Assembly (NCBI GenBank): GCA_945952025.1
Contig: CAMFGW010000008.1
Location: 43,050-107,049 of the forward strand
DNA length: 64,000 bases
Reading direction: 5' to 3'
Source of the DNA: an uncultured Paracoccaceae bacterium
GTDB lineage: Bacteria; Pseudomonadota; Alphaproteobacteria; Rhodobacterales; Rhodobacteraceae
Part shown: positions 19,125-28,661 of the stretch, one piece after another
How positions within the stretch are numbered: position 1 is the stretch's first letter
How the letters are laid out: the number at the start of each line of letters is the position of its first letter
Notes under the pieces: generated by a model
Seen by the model: only the letters and a program-made list of their open reading frames with translations
What the model was told of the DNA's origin: nothing
The model's database searches: none
Translations under genes and position numbers: made by a program

Positions 19125-20261
19125 TTGGACAGCAGCAATCGACCGCATGGGGTGGGGGCGGACCTGTCCGGCCTGCTGCTGGACTGGTATGACCGCGCCG
19201 CGCGCGATCTGCCCTGGCGCGTGCCCCCGGACCGCTCGCGCGCAGGCGAACGGCCCGACCCCTACCGCGTCTGGCTGTCAGAGGTCATGCTGCAACAGAC
19301 GACCGTCGCTGCCGTCACCGGCTATTACCTCCGTTTCCTCGCGCGCTGGCCGACGGTGGCCGATCTTGCGGCAGCACCCGACGCCGAGGTGATGGCCGAA
19401 TGGGCCGGGCTTGGCTACTACGCCCGCGCCCGGAACCTGCTGAAGGGCGCGCGCGCCGTGGCTGCGTCGGAAAGCGCGGCCTTTCCCGATAGATACGATG
19501 ACCTGATCGCCCTTCCCGGCATCGGCCCCTACACCGCCGCCGCCATCGCCGCCATTGCTTTCGGCCGCCCCGAAACCGTGGTCGACGGCAATGTCGAGCG
19601 TGTCGTCGCCCGCCTGTTCGCCGTGACCGAACCCCTGCCCAAAGCCGGGGGTCGCCTGCGGCATCTGGCCGCAAGCCTGACGCCCGACAAACGCCCCGGC
19701 GACTTCGCCCAGGCCATGATGGACCTTGGCGCGACCGTCTGCACGCACCGGAAACCCGCCTGCATGATCTGCCCGCTTGGCCCCGTCTGTCAGGCCCGCG
19801 CGCTGGGCATCGCCGCCGACCTGCCGGTCAAGGCGCCGAAACCCGCCAAAGCCGAACGGCAGGGCCTGGCCTATGTCGCCCGCCGGGCTGATGGCGCGCT
19901 CCTCCTCGAAACACGGGCGGAGCGCGGACTTCTGGGCGGCACGCTCGGCTTTCCGACGACCGGCTGGACCGCCGCGCCGCCCGACCCCGCACCCCCCTTC
20001 CGCGCCGATTGGCGCCAACTGCCGGGCACCGTCCGCCACACCTTCACCCATTTCCACCTGACGCTGATCGTCCTGACGGCCGACGCGCCGCCGGGCGCCA
20101 ACCCCGACCGTGGCAGCTTCCGCGCGCCCCCCGACGCCCCGCCCGGAAGCCTTCCGACCCTGATGCGCAAGGTCCACGACCACGCATTCCGCAACGAAAG
20201 CGTTGTGCCGGACGCCCCGTCGCCCGACAGTCTGGCAAAGACCGGAGCCACAGATACATGA
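19125..20261 (+). CDS. mutY: A/G-specific adenine glycosylase
   Basis: Base-excision repair enzyme (378 aa) that removes adenine opposite 8-oxoguanine. SEVMLQQTTV contains the catalytic Glu, LPGIGPYTAAAI is the helix-hairpin-helix, and VDGNVERVVARL has the catalytic Asp. The iron-sulfur cluster ligands follow C-x6-C-x2-C-x5-C (CTHRKPACMICPLGPVC). The C-terminal NUDIX-like domain that recognises 8-oxoG ends with GTVRHTFTHFHL. The start is TTG at 19125 after a GGGGGGCGG stretch; a GTG slightly downstream is possible. It overlaps alkB by ATGA. Confidence 0.95.
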   Translation: MDSSNRPHGVGADLSGLLLDWYDRAARDLPWRVPPDRSRAGERPDPYRVWLSEVMLQQTTVAAVTGYYLRFLARWPTVADLAAAPDAEVMAEWAGLGYYARARNLLKGARAVAASESAAFPDRYDDLIALPGIGPYTAAAIAAIAFGRPETVVDGNVERVVARLFAVTEPLPKAGGRLRHLAASLTPDKRPGDFAQAMMDLGATVCTHRKPACMICPLGPVCQARALGIAADLPVKAPKPAKAERQGLAYVARRADGALLLETRAERGLLGGTLGFPTTGWTAAPPDPAPPFRADWRQLPGTVRHTFTHFHLTLIVLTADAPPGANPDRGSFRAPPDAPPGSLPTLMRKVHDHAFRNESVVPDAPSPDSLAKTGATDT

Positions 20262-21376
20262 GCCGCCCAGTTTCAGCGCTGCCCTTCCTTCTGCCGATCC
20301 TGCTGCTGCCCCTCCTGGCGCTGGCGACGCAGGGCGGCTGGGCGCTGATCCTGCCGCCCCTTTACGGCTACGTCATCCTGACGCTTCTCGACGCGGTAAC
20401 GGGCATCAATGGTGAGAACCCGCCGACCGACACGCCCGACAGCCGCCTGACCGCCCACCGCGCCATCACCATGATCTGGGTGCCGCTCGAGATCCTGGCG
20501 ATCTACGGCACGATCTGGGTCGCGACCCGCTCGACGCTGGCGCCTTGGGAAAAGCTCGCGCTCTTCTACGGCGTCGGCATTGCCTCGGGCGCGGTCGGCA
20601 TCGTCTATGCCCACGAACTCATGCACCAGAAGAACCGGCTGGAACGCTGGCTGGGCGAAATACTGATGGCGCTGACGCTTTACAGCCATTTCCGCAGCGA
20701 ACACCTGCTGGTCCACCATCGCTATGTGGGCACCGTGCGCGACGCGGTGACGGCGCGCTATAACGAGGGCTTCCACCGCTTCTTCGCCCGCGTCCTGACC
20801 GAGGGCCCCCCGTCCGCCTGGCGGGCCGAACGCCAGATGCTGGCCCGCGCCGGCAAGCCCGTGACCGACCGCCGCAACCCCTTCTGGCGCTATGGCGCTT
20901 TGCAGGCGCTGGCGCTGGTCGCGGCCTTTGCCGTTGGCGGCTGGCAGGGCGTGGGGCTTTTCCTCTTTCAGGCGCTGATCGCCGTCCTGCAACTGGAACT
21001 CACGAACTACATCGAGCACTACGGCCTGACCCGCCGCCATCTGGGCGAGGGGCGGTATGAGCCGGTCAGGCCCTGCCACAGCTGGAACGCGGCCCACAGG
21101 GCGACGAACTGGTTCCTCATCAACCTGCAACGCCATTCGGACCACCACTACAAGCCCGACCGCCGCTACCCCCTTCTGCAGACCTACCCCGAGGCGGAGG
21201 CGCCGCAACTGCCGATGGGCTATCCTGCGATGATCTTCCTGGCCATGGTGCCCCCCCTCTGGCGCCGGCGCATGAACCCCCGCGTCCGCGCCTGGCGGCG
21301 GCAGTTCTACCCCGACATCACCGACTGGACCGACTACAACAAGGGCCGCCTGCCCGCGCCGCGGGGGGCGAGTTAG
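20258..21376 (+). CDS. alkB: AlkB-type alkane 1-monooxygenase
   Basis: Integral-membrane non-heme di-iron hydroxylase of about 372 aa. The histidine boxes of the family are visible: HELMHQKNR, HLLVHHRYVG and LQRHSDHHYKP, plus the signature NYIEHYGL. Several hydrophobic helices lie in the first 130 residues and again after residue 220. AlkB enzymes hydroxylate the terminal carbon of medium-chain alkanes using rubredoxin as electron donor. No rubredoxin or rubredoxin reductase is nearby, so electron supply must come from elsewhere. The start lies inside the mutY stop (ATGA), so the two are translationally coupled, although their functions seem unrelated. Confidence 0.92.
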   Translation: MSRPVSALPFLLPILLLPLLALATQGGWALILPPLYGYVILTLLDAVTGINGENPPTDTPDSRLTAHRAITMIWVPLEILAIYGTIWVATRSTLAPWEKLALFYGVGIASGAVGIVYAHELMHQKNRLERWLGEILMALTLYSHFRSEHLLVHHRYVGTVRDAVTARYNEGFHRFFARVLTEGPPSAWRAERQMLARAGKPVTDRRNPFWRYGALQALALVAAFAVGGWQGVGLFLFQALIAVLQLELTNYIEHYGLTRRHLGEGRYEPVRPCHSWNAAHRATNWFLINLQRHSDHHYKPDRRYPLLQTYPEAEAPQLPMGYPAMIFLAMVPPLWRRRMNPRVRAWRRQFYPDITDWTDYNKGRLPAPRGAS

Positions 21377-21393
21377 GGGGGGAAGGTGGGATG

Positions 21394-21426
21394 AAAAAAG
21401 CCCCGCCGCTTGGGAACGGCGGGGCT
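21394..21426 (-). terminator. Rho-independent terminator of ccrM
   Basis: A 10-bp perfect stem AGCCCCGCCG / CGGCGGGGCT with an 8-nt loop is followed on the minus strand by six T residues. It lies about 70 bp past the ccrM stop, in the convergent gap with alkB. Confidence 0.85.
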
Positions 21427-21497
21427 AGGTGCGTGCCAAGGGGGTGCGAGACCCCTGGGCACCGGCGGTAAACCTTGAATCCCTCAGATGGGGCCCC

Positions 21498-22721
<1,224 letters not shown>

Positions 22722-22727
22722 AAGTAC

Positions 22728-23354
22728 TTACAAATTTGTCTTGCACAAGATGTTGTGGACCGGCCGGAACGAACGCCTATGGTGTGGGGTCACACCAAGG
22801 GTTTGCAGCGCGGAAAGATGGTCGCGAGTAGGGTATCCGGCGTTCTTTTCCCAGCCGTAGCCGGGGTGCTGTTGCGCCAGAACCACCATCATCCGGTCGC
22901 GCGTGACCTTGGCCACGATCGAGGCGGCGGCGATCGACAGGCTGATCGCATCGCCCTTGACGATCGCCTGCGCCGGCAGGCCCAGCCCCTTCGGCACCAG
23001 ATTTCCGTCGATCAGCACCATGCCGGGCCGGCGGGGCAGGGCGGCGACCGCCCGCTCCATCGCCAGGTGGCTCGCCCGCAGGATATTGAGCGCGTCGATC
23101 TCCTCGACGCTCGCCAGCCCCACGCCGATCTCGGCGCAGGCCCCCAGCGCGTCGAACAGGACCTCGCGCCGCGCGGCCGTCAGTTTCTTGGAATCGTTGA
23201 GGCCCGGCGGCATGCGGTCCCTGTCCAGGACCACCGCCGCCGCCACGACCGGCCCGCAGAGGGGGCCGCGCCCGACCTCGTCGACGCCCGCGACGCTGCC
23301 GAAGCCCTGCGCAAGGGCGTCCGTCTCGTGGATCAGGGTGGGGGTGGTGGCCAT
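22728..23354 (-). CDS. rnhB: Ribonuclease HII
   Basis: RNase HII (about 208 aa), which nicks at ribonucleotides embedded in DNA and cuts RNA-DNA hybrids. [16 protein letters not shown] holds the first Asp-Glu pair, [12 protein letters not shown] and [11 protein letters not shown] supply further conserved residues, and [14 protein letters not shown] is a family hallmark. The start [10 protein letters not shown] at 23354 gives the usual length; the longer open frame upstream has no similarity. The rnhB-ccrM order is conserved in Rhodobacterales. The last codons, with the AT-rich stop region, run straight into the ccrM control region. Confidence 0.95.
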   Translation of the reverse strand: MATTPTLIHETDALAQGFGSVAGVDEVGRGPLCGPVVAAAVVLDRDRMPPGLNDSKKLTAARREVLFDALGACAEIGVGLASVEEIDALNILRASHLAMERAVAALPRRPGMVLIDGNLVPKGLGLPAQAIVKGDAISLSIAAASIVAKVTRDRMMVVLAQQHPGYGWEKNAGYPTRDHLSALQTLGVTPHHRRSFRPVHNILCKTNL

Positions 23355-23394
23355 GCGACGGCTTAAGGGCGGCGCGGGCCATCCTGCAACCGCA

Positions 23395-23424
23395 AAAAGG
23401 GGGCGGACGCTGCCACGTCCGCCC
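23395..23424 (-). terminator. Strong minus-strand terminator-like hairpin upstream of rnhB
   Basis: GGGGCGGACG (23400-23409) pairs perfectly with CGTCCGCCCC (23415-23424) and is followed on the minus strand by five T residues. It lies 41 bp upstream of the rnhB start and no minus-strand protein gene precedes it, so it is either the end of a small RNA or an attenuator in the rnhB leader. Confidence 0.65.
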
Positions 23425-23560
23425 CGGATCGGGTCCTTCCCTGCGGGCGGCCGGACCGCGCGGGGGGCGATGCGACGACCGGCCCCCGCAGGGCGGCAAG
23501 ACCACATCCCCCTCTCGGGCCGGATGCCTGGACAGAGCAATAACGGCGCATTGTTAGGCG
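23425..23560 (-). ncRNA. Candidate structured RNA (small RNA or rnhB leader)
   Basis: Gene-free stretch. CCCTGCGGG (23439-23447) pairs with CCCGCAGGG (23485-23493), and after a single bulged base GGCCGG (23449-23454) pairs with CCGGCC (23479-23484), giving a 15-bp stem. Read on the minus strand this hairpin comes first and the terminator at 23395-23424 follows. I find no match to 4.5S, 6S or tmRNA motifs. The 5' boundary and promoter are guesses; the region around 23545-23575 is the only AT-rich patch. Confidence 0.35.
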
Positions 23561-23634
23561 ATAACCTGTGCCCATCCCGCGCCCCGCCGCAGCCTGTCAT
23601 TGATAAACCGGGCGGATTCGCGCAGGTTGGCGCC

Positions 23635-23877
23635 ATGTTGCTCAGAACCCTTGCCCCCCTTCTGATTGCCCTTGTCCTGCCCGGCATCGCCGCCGCCGAA
23701 TGCACGGTCCATTACAAGGCCAAGAAGGACGACCCCCTGCAGCTCGAGGCCGGGACCGCCACGCTGCCCGATGACGCCTGCACCACGACCGCGGCGGCAG
23801 AAGCAGCACTTGCGCCCAAGCTCGCGGCAGAAGGCTGGACGCTTCTGGCCGTCACCGACATCGTTCCCGCAGGCTGA
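23635..23877 (+). CDS. Small secreted protein of unknown function
   Basis: An 80-aa protein with a clear signal peptide ([21 protein letters not shown]) and a mature domain of about 58 residues starting [12 protein letters not shown]. It contains two cysteines (ECTVHY and DDACTT), which could form a disulfide. It ends 5 bp before the next gene, so the two are likely co-transcribed. The signal peptide, the tight spacing and Rhodobacterales-like codon use make it a real gene. I do not recognise a domain. The ATG at 23635 is chosen because it starts the signal peptide. Confidence 0.7.
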   Translation: MLLRTLAPLLIALVLPGIAAAECTVHYKAKKDDPLQLEAGTATLPDDACTTTAAAEAALAPKLAAEGWTLLAVTDIVPAG

Positions 23878-23882
23878 TCTGC

Positions 23883-24626
23883 ATGAGTGACGAGCAGACG
23901 GACGCCCCCAAGGGCGACAGCCAGAGCAAGGGCGGCGCCAAGACCGCACGCCTCCTGCGCTCCGGCAACCGCGTCCTGAACGGCGGCATCGCGGCCATCG
24001 TCGTGATCCTGCTGACCGCCGTCCTGTTCCTGTTCTGGACGCTGCCCGACGGCAATGCCTTCAACGCCCGGGTCGAGCGCATCTTTGTCGAAAACGACGC
24101 GCTGACGACCAGTGACCAGATCAAGCTGCTGGAAATCCTCGCCCAGTCCGGCACCGCCTTCGGCGAGGTGCTGACCAGCTACCGCGTGGTGATCTTCATC
24201 CTGCTGATCTTCACCACCGCACTCCTCATCGCCTGCCTCGTGTTCCTGGTGACCATCCAGGCGCTCAACCGCCGGATGGAGGCGATCCAGCGCCAGGGGA
24301 TCCAGGTTTCCAGCCTGACGATCAGCCGCGCCGAAAACGCCGTCATCCTGAACGACATGGAGTTCCGCCTGACCGAGGCGGCGATTGAAACCCTGTCGGT
24401 GCTGGCCGAGGCGCGCATGGATGACGACATCCTGACCGGCGCCCAGATCGAGGCGGTGATTTCGGGCCGCCGCCCGGCCGACTGCGACGAGGCGGCGGGC
24501 GCCATGCGCATCAAGCGGCTTCGCGATGCGCTGGGCAACCAGATGGTTTCGGAACTGTTGGTCCGCAACATCACCCGGCGCGGCTATACGCTCGCGGTCG
24601 GGAAAGAAGCGATCCGGATGATCTAG
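23883..24626 (+). CDS. Two-helix membrane protein with a winged-helix-like C-terminal domain
   Basis: 247 aa. A basic N-terminal tail (residues 1-32) is followed by a membrane helix (about 34-53), a loop of about 45 residues, a second helix (about 101-125), and a cytoplasmic domain. That domain reads EFRLTEAAIETLSVLAEARM, then MRIKRLRDALGN and LLVRNITRRGYTLAV, resembling the OmpR/PhoB-type winged helix with its recognition helix and final GY turn. This would be a membrane-anchored DNA-binding protein or a fold reused for protein contacts. It follows the small secreted protein by 5 bp and overlaps the convergent ABC permease by 4 bp. Function is unknown. Confidence 0.75.
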   Translation: MSDEQTDAPKGDSQSKGGAKTARLLRSGNRVLNGGIAAIVVILLTAVLFLFWTLPDGNAFNARVERIFVENDALTTSDQIKLLEILAQSGTAFGEVLTSYRVVIFILLIFTTALLIACLVFLVTIQALNRRMEAIQRQGIQVSSLTISRAENAVILNDMEFRLTEAAIETLSVLAEARMDDDILTGAQIEAVISGRRPADCDEAAGAMRIKRLRDALGNQMVSELLVRNITRRGYTLAVGKEAIRMI

Positions 24627-25435
24627 CCCCGATCTTTGCCCCGCCGCCGCTCGATCGCGGTGCGGGTCAGGACCACCAGGACGACGATCGTCATCAAGAC
24701 GACCGAAATCGCCGCGATCGCGGGGTCGATATTGTCTCGCAACCCCATCCACATCAGCCGCGGCAGCGTCACCGCATTGACCGAGGTGATGAAGAGCGTC
24801 ACGCCGATCTCTTCCCAGGACAGGACGAACGTCAGGAAGAAGGCGGTCAGGATGCCGAAGCGGATGTTGGGCAGGATCACCCGGAAAATCCGCGTCCAGA
24901 GCCCCGCGCCCATGCTGCGTGCCGCAAGGTCGATCCGCCGGTCGACCTGCGACAGGGCCACCGTTATCAGGACGACCGCGAAGGGTGCGATCATGATCGC
25001 ATGCGCCATCGCCACCCCGGCCCAGGTGTCATAGGCGATGAAGCCGTTCACCTTCGACAGGCTGATGAGGAAGAAATAAAGCGTCAGCGCCGACACCACC
25101 GGCGGCGCCACCATCGGCAGAAGTGCTATCCCCATCAGAAGGCCGGCAAAGCGCGGCTGCATCATCCAGATCCCCAGGCTGAACAAGAGCGCGAGCCCCG
25201 TGGCCACCAGCGACGCCACGATCCCGATGCGGATCGACAGCCAGGCCCCGCTCGCCCAGGCGGGGTTCTCGATCAGCGCGCGGTAATGGCGCAGCGACAA
25301 TTCGCCCTCCGGCACCGACAGGTAGCGCGTCGGCGTGAAGCTGACCGGGATCACCGCGACAAGCGGCATCAGAAGGAAGACCGCGACAAGGGCCGCAAGC
25401 GCCACCGCGATCGGTCCGGGGCGAAGGACGGTCAT
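24623..25435 (-). CDS. ABC transporter permease, PotC-like
   Basis: Inner-membrane permease of 270 aa with six predicted helices. The cytoplasmic EAA loop that docks the ATPase is visible as AARSMGAGLWTRIFRVILPNI. The overall sequence fits the second permease of spermidine/putrescine-type importers. It overlaps the upstream permease by 4 bp (ATGA) and is the last gene of the importer operon, converging on the membrane protein at 24626 with a 4-bp overlap. The substrate is not evident from the permease itself. Confidence 0.9.
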   Translation of the reverse strand: MTVLRPGPIAVALAALVAVFLLMPLVAVIPVSFTPTRYLSVPEGELSLRHYRALIENPAWASGAWLSIRIGIVASLVATGLALLFSLGIWMMQPRFAGLLMGIALLPMVAPPVVSALTLYFFLISLSKVNGFIAYDTWAGVAMAHAIMIAPFAVVLITVALSQVDRRIDLAARSMGAGLWTRIFRVILPNIRFGILTAFFLTFVLSWEEIGVTLFITSVNAVTLPRLMWMGLRDNIDPAIAAISVVLMTIVVLVVLTRTAIERRRGKDRG

Positions 25436-26253
25436 CGCGCGCCCCCCTGCCGGACCTGCCGCATCAGCAGCGCGAGCAAAAGCCCCACCCCCACCATCAG
25501 GATCACGCTGATCGCGGCCCCCAGGCCCCAGTTCGGGCTTTGGAAGATGCGCAGGTAAATCAGTTCGGCCACCATCACGCTGCGTCCGCCGCCAAGGATC
25601 GCCGGCGTCACGAAGAAGCCGAGCGCAAAGACGAAGACGACAAGCGCCGCCCCCAGGATGCCGGGCTTCGTCATCGGCACGAAGATCTGCCAGAAGATCC
25701 GCATCCGGCTCGCCCCCATGCCGCGCGCCGCCATCAGGACGCGCTCATCGACCGTGCGCATCGAGGAGGCCAGCGGAAAGACCGCGAAGGGGATCAGGTA
25801 ATGCGTCATGCCGACGATGACGCCGAATTCATTGCGCACCAAAGTCAGCGGTTCCGACAGGATGCCCAGCGCCTCGAGCCAGCCGTTGATGAGCCCCTTG
25901 TTCGACAGAAGCGCCAGCCAGCCGAAGGCGCGCGTCAGGACCGAAATCCAGAAGGGGATGAGGATGCACAGCTCGACCACCGTGCGCTGGGCCGGGCCGC
26001 CCCTCACCCAGAGAAGCGTGATGACATAGGCCATCGTCACCGACAGCACAGTGACGATGGCGCAGATCCGAAGCGTGCGGGCAAAGACGCTGAGAACCAG
26101 CGGATCGCCCAGCGCCGCGCGATACTGGCCAAACCCCGGCTCTGGCAGCGTCACGCTCCAGCGCATGACGCCCAGGAACGGCACAAGGTAGGCCGCCGCC
26201 AGAAACAGGAGAAGCGGGCCGATCAGCAGAAGAAGGCGCGAGGCGGGGTTCAT
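25432..26253 (-). CDS. ABC transporter permease, PotB-like
   Basis: Inner-membrane permease of 273 aa with the usual N-terminal helix followed by a periplasmic loop and five further helices. The EAA-type loop reads AARGMGASRMRIFWQIFVP and the preceding segment SSMRTVDERVLM is family-typical. It pairs with the PotC-like permease to form the heterodimeric channel. It lies 55 bp after the binding-protein gene, and the start at 26253 fits permease N-termini (MNPASRLLLLIGPLLLFLA). Confidence 0.9.
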   Translation of the reverse strand: MNPASRLLLLIGPLLLFLAAAYLVPFLGVMRWSVTLPEPGFGQYRAALGDPLVLSVFARTLRICAIVTVLSVTMAYVITLLWVRGGPAQRTVVELCILIPFWISVLTRAFGWLALLSNKGLINGWLEALGILSEPLTLVRNEFGVIVGMTHYLIPFAVFPLASSMRTVDERVLMAARGMGASRMRIFWQIFVPMTKPGILGAALVVFVFALGFFVTPAILGGGRSVMVAELIYLRIFQSPNWGLGAAISVILMVGVGLLLALLMRQVRQGGAR

Positions 26254-26308
26254 GGCGTCCTTTTGGGCGACCGTGCCCCCCGACGGATCGGGGGGCGCGG
26301 CAAGGGGA

Positions 26309-27430
26309 TCAGGCAGAGATGATCTTCAGATATTCGTCCAGCGCAGGCCCGTAGTTTTCCTCATACCAGGCCATGTCGAGCGGGATCTGCGCCGCGAAGT
26401 TCTTCGGATCGACCGGGTTGAAGCGCGCATCCTCGGCCGGCAACAGCGCGTCGGCCGCCGGGTTCGCCGGCCCCTGGCCGAGCATGGTGAACATCACCAC
26501 CTGCTTGGCCGGGTCCTGCGCCGAGGCGATGAACTTCATCGCCGCCTCCTTGCCCCCCGGATTGCCCTTGATGACCGCCATCGAGCCGGGTGCGACCAGC
26601 CCCTCGTTCCAGGTGAAGCTCACATCGCCGCCCGAATCCGTCTCGATCAGCTTGGCGCGGGTCGACCAGACCAGCGCCATCGACGCCTCGCCGTTCAGAA
26701 GGATCGACTGGCTTTCCGACCCGCCGCCCCAATAGGCGACCACATGTTCCTTGAAGGCGGCAAGCTTGGCGTTCGCGCGCTTCAGGTCCAAGGGATAAAG
26801 CTTGTCGCGCGTCACGCCGTCGGCCAGAAGGGCGGCCTCCCACATGCCCGTGCCCCATTTGTAAAGCGAGCGCTTGCCGGGGAACTTCTCGACATCGAAG
26901 AAGTCGGCCATCGACGTCGGCGGGTTGTCTTTGAACTTCTTGGCATCGTAGGCGATGATGTAGCTGTAGAAGTAGCTCGACGCGGCATGGGGCCAGCCGA
27001 AGCCTTCGCGCATCTTCGACTTGTCGACGACGGCATAGTCGATCTCTTCCATCATCCCCTTCTTGCCCAGCGCCTCGGCCGAGAAGGGGTCGGCGTCGAC
27101 GATGTCCCAGGTGGGCTTGCCGCTTTCGAACTGGGCGGCGATGGCGCCTTCGGTCGGGCCGGTGCCGTCCTGCTTCACGGTGATCCCGGTGTCCTTCAGG
27201 AAGGCCTGGCCATAGGCCGCGTCATAGGCCGCACCCGCGTCCCCGCCCCAGTTGACGAAGACCAGCTCGCCCGATGCCGCCTGCGCCACCGTGCCGCGCA
27301 GGCCAAGGGCCGTGGTGCCCAGAAGCGCCGCCGCGAGCCCTGCGAAGCTCCGCCGGCTGATCTCGCCCCGCGCATGGCGCTGGGCCAGGATTTCGACTTG
27401 GTCTTTCAGAAACTGTTCGTGCATCGTCAT
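26309..27430 (-). CDS. Periplasmic substrate-binding protein, PotD-like, Tat-exported
   Basis: 373 aa. The N-terminus has a long charged region and then a twin-arginine signal (ISRRSFAGLAAALLGTTALG) with AQA cleavage, so it should be exported folded. The mature protein (ELVFVNWGGDAGAAYDAAYG onward) has the SBP_bac_8 fold of spermidine/putrescine and related binding proteins: DIVDADPFSAE, FDVEKFPGKRSLYKWG and MAWYEENYG. It binds the substrate and hands it to the permeases. Neighbouring hydrolases point to an amide- or guanidino-bearing substrate, but that is inference. Confidence 0.9.
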   Translation of the reverse strand: MTMHEQFLKDQVEILAQRHARGEISRRSFAGLAAALLGTTALGLRGTVAQAASGELVFVNWGGDAGAAYDAAYGQAFLKDTGITVKQDGTGPTEGAIAAQFESGKPTWDIVDADPFSAEALGKKGMMEEIDYAVVDKSKMREGFGWPHAASSYFYSYIIAYDAKKFKDNPPTSMADFFDVEKFPGKRSLYKWGTGMWEAALLADGVTRDKLYPLDLKRANAKLAAFKEHVVAYWGGGSESQSILLNGEASMALVWSTRAKLIETDSGGDVSFTWNEGLVAPGSMAVIKGNPGGKEAAMKFIASAQDPAKQVVMFTMLGQGPANPAADALLPAEDARFNPVDPKNFAAQIPLDMAWYEENYGPALDEYLKIISA

Positions 27431-27489
27431 CTCCCTATGTCGAAGTCGTCGTGAAAGGACCCCCCGGGAAAGTCCCCCCGGGCGGGCGG

Positions 27490-28563
27490 TCAGAGCAGAA
27501 AGCCGCGATCTTCGGGCCAGGCGGCCCAGACGGTGGCGCCCGGTTCCAGCGCGGCGGGCAGTTCGGCGGTCGGCAGGGTCATGGTCAGGTCCGTCCCCCC
27601 CGGCGAGCGGAGCGCGAGCCGTGTCTCGGCCCCCAGATAGACCAGATGGTCAAGCCGCGCGGCGACTTTGTTGCCCGAAGCCGGCGCCGTCATGTGCAGC
27701 CTCATATGTTCCGGCCGGACCGCGAGCGTCGTGGCCCCCGCCTGGCCGGGGGCAGGTGCGCCGAGCCTCTGCCCCTCGAACCGGCCGGTTGCGCCGCCCG
27801 GCCCGGTCGAAAGGTCCGTCAGGGGCAACACGTTGATTTCGCCAAGGAACTCGGCCACGAACCGGTTCGCCGGGCGGTCGTAGACCTCGCGCGGGGGGGC
27901 GAGTTGCTGAAGCCGCCCGTGCTCGAAGATCGCGATGCGGGTCGACAGCGCCAGCGCCTCGGACTGGTCGTGCGTGACGAAGACGAAGGTGGTGCCCGTT
28001 TCGCGGTGAAGGCGGCGCACCTCGTCCTGCATCTGGCCGCGCAGGTTCTTGTCGAGCGCCGAAAAGGGCTCGTCCAGCAAAAGGACCGGCGGCTCGTAGA
28101 CCAGCGCCCGCGCCAGCGCCACGCGCTGCTGCTGACCGCCCGACAGGCCCGCGGGCCGCTTCTGGCCATGCCCGCCCAGGCCCATCAGCTCGATCGCGTC
28201 GGCGACCCGGCGCTTGACCTCTGCGGCGGGGCGTTTCTGCACGGTCAGCGGAAAGGCGATGTTCTGTTCGACCGTCATGTGCGGGAAGAGCGCATAGCCC
28301 TGAAAGACCATGCCGAAGGCCCGCTCTTCCGCCGGCGTCCTGGTCATGTCCTGGCCATCAAGCGTCAACTGGCCGCGCGTCGGCGCCAGAAAGCCGGACA
28401 GAAGCATCAGGAAGGTGGTCTTGCCAGAGCCGGAAGGGCCGAGCAGCGTCAGGAACTCGCCGCGCCCGATGGTCAGGGATACGTCATCCAATGCGGTGAA
28501 GTCGCCGAAGTCCTTGCCGATCCCGCTTGCGCCGATCTCGGCGGCCTTCGATCTTGCCAGCAT
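27490..28563 (-). CDS. ABC transporter ATP-binding protein, PotA-like
   Basis: About 357 aa. The nucleotide-binding domain has Walker A GPSGSGKTTF, Q-loop MVFQGYALFPHM, signature LSGGQQQRVALARAL, Walker B VLLLDEPFSALD and switch His in VFVTHDQSEAL. The C-terminal TOBE-type domain includes VRPEHMRL. It energises the importer encoded downstream. The start MLARSKAAEI at 28563 is preferred; the longer frame adds 17 His/Gly-rich residues that are not family-like. A palindromic stretch (28610-28652) lies between this gene and lysR. Confidence 0.92.
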   Translation of the reverse strand: MLARSKAAEIGASGIGKDFGDFTALDDVSLTIGRGEFLTLLGPSGSGKTTFLMLLSGFLAPTRGQLTLDGQDMTRTPAEERAFGMVFQGYALFPHMTVEQNIAFPLTVQKRPAAEVKRRVADAIELMGLGGHGQKRPAGLSGGQQQRVALARALVYEPPVLLLDEPFSALDKNLRGQMQDEVRRLHRETGTTFVFVTHDQSEALALSTRIAIFEHGRLQQLAPPREVYDRPANRFVAEFLGEINVLPLTDLSTGPGGATGRFEGQRLGAPAPGQAGATTLAVRPEHMRLHMTAPASGNKVAARLDHLVYLGAETRLALRSPGGTDLTMTLPTAELPAALEPGATVWAAWPEDRGFLL

Positions 28564-28609
28564 TGAACCCCTCCCCGCATGTTGATGCTTATGGGTGCCG
28601 CCCACTCCC

Positions 28610-28652
28610 GACAAACGAATTGTTTTCCCCTCGACGGCAAACGGTTTTTGTC
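28610..28652. promoter_or_regulatory. Inverted repeat upstream of the importer operon
   Basis: GACAAA at 28610-28615 and TTTGTC at 28647-28652 form a spaced dyad in the 98-bp gap between lysR and the ABC operon, with AT-rich flanks in an otherwise GC-rich region. It could be an operator for the LysR protein or part of the operon promoter; it has no T-run suggesting termination. Confidence 0.3.
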
Positions 28653-28661
28653 ATTCCGGGC

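Noticed and set aside
23395..23560. SRP 4.5S RNA or 6S RNA upstream of rnhB
   Set aside because: The conserved SRP loop (GGAAGGAAGCAGCC type) is absent and the hairpin does not show the open-complex bubble of 6S RNA.
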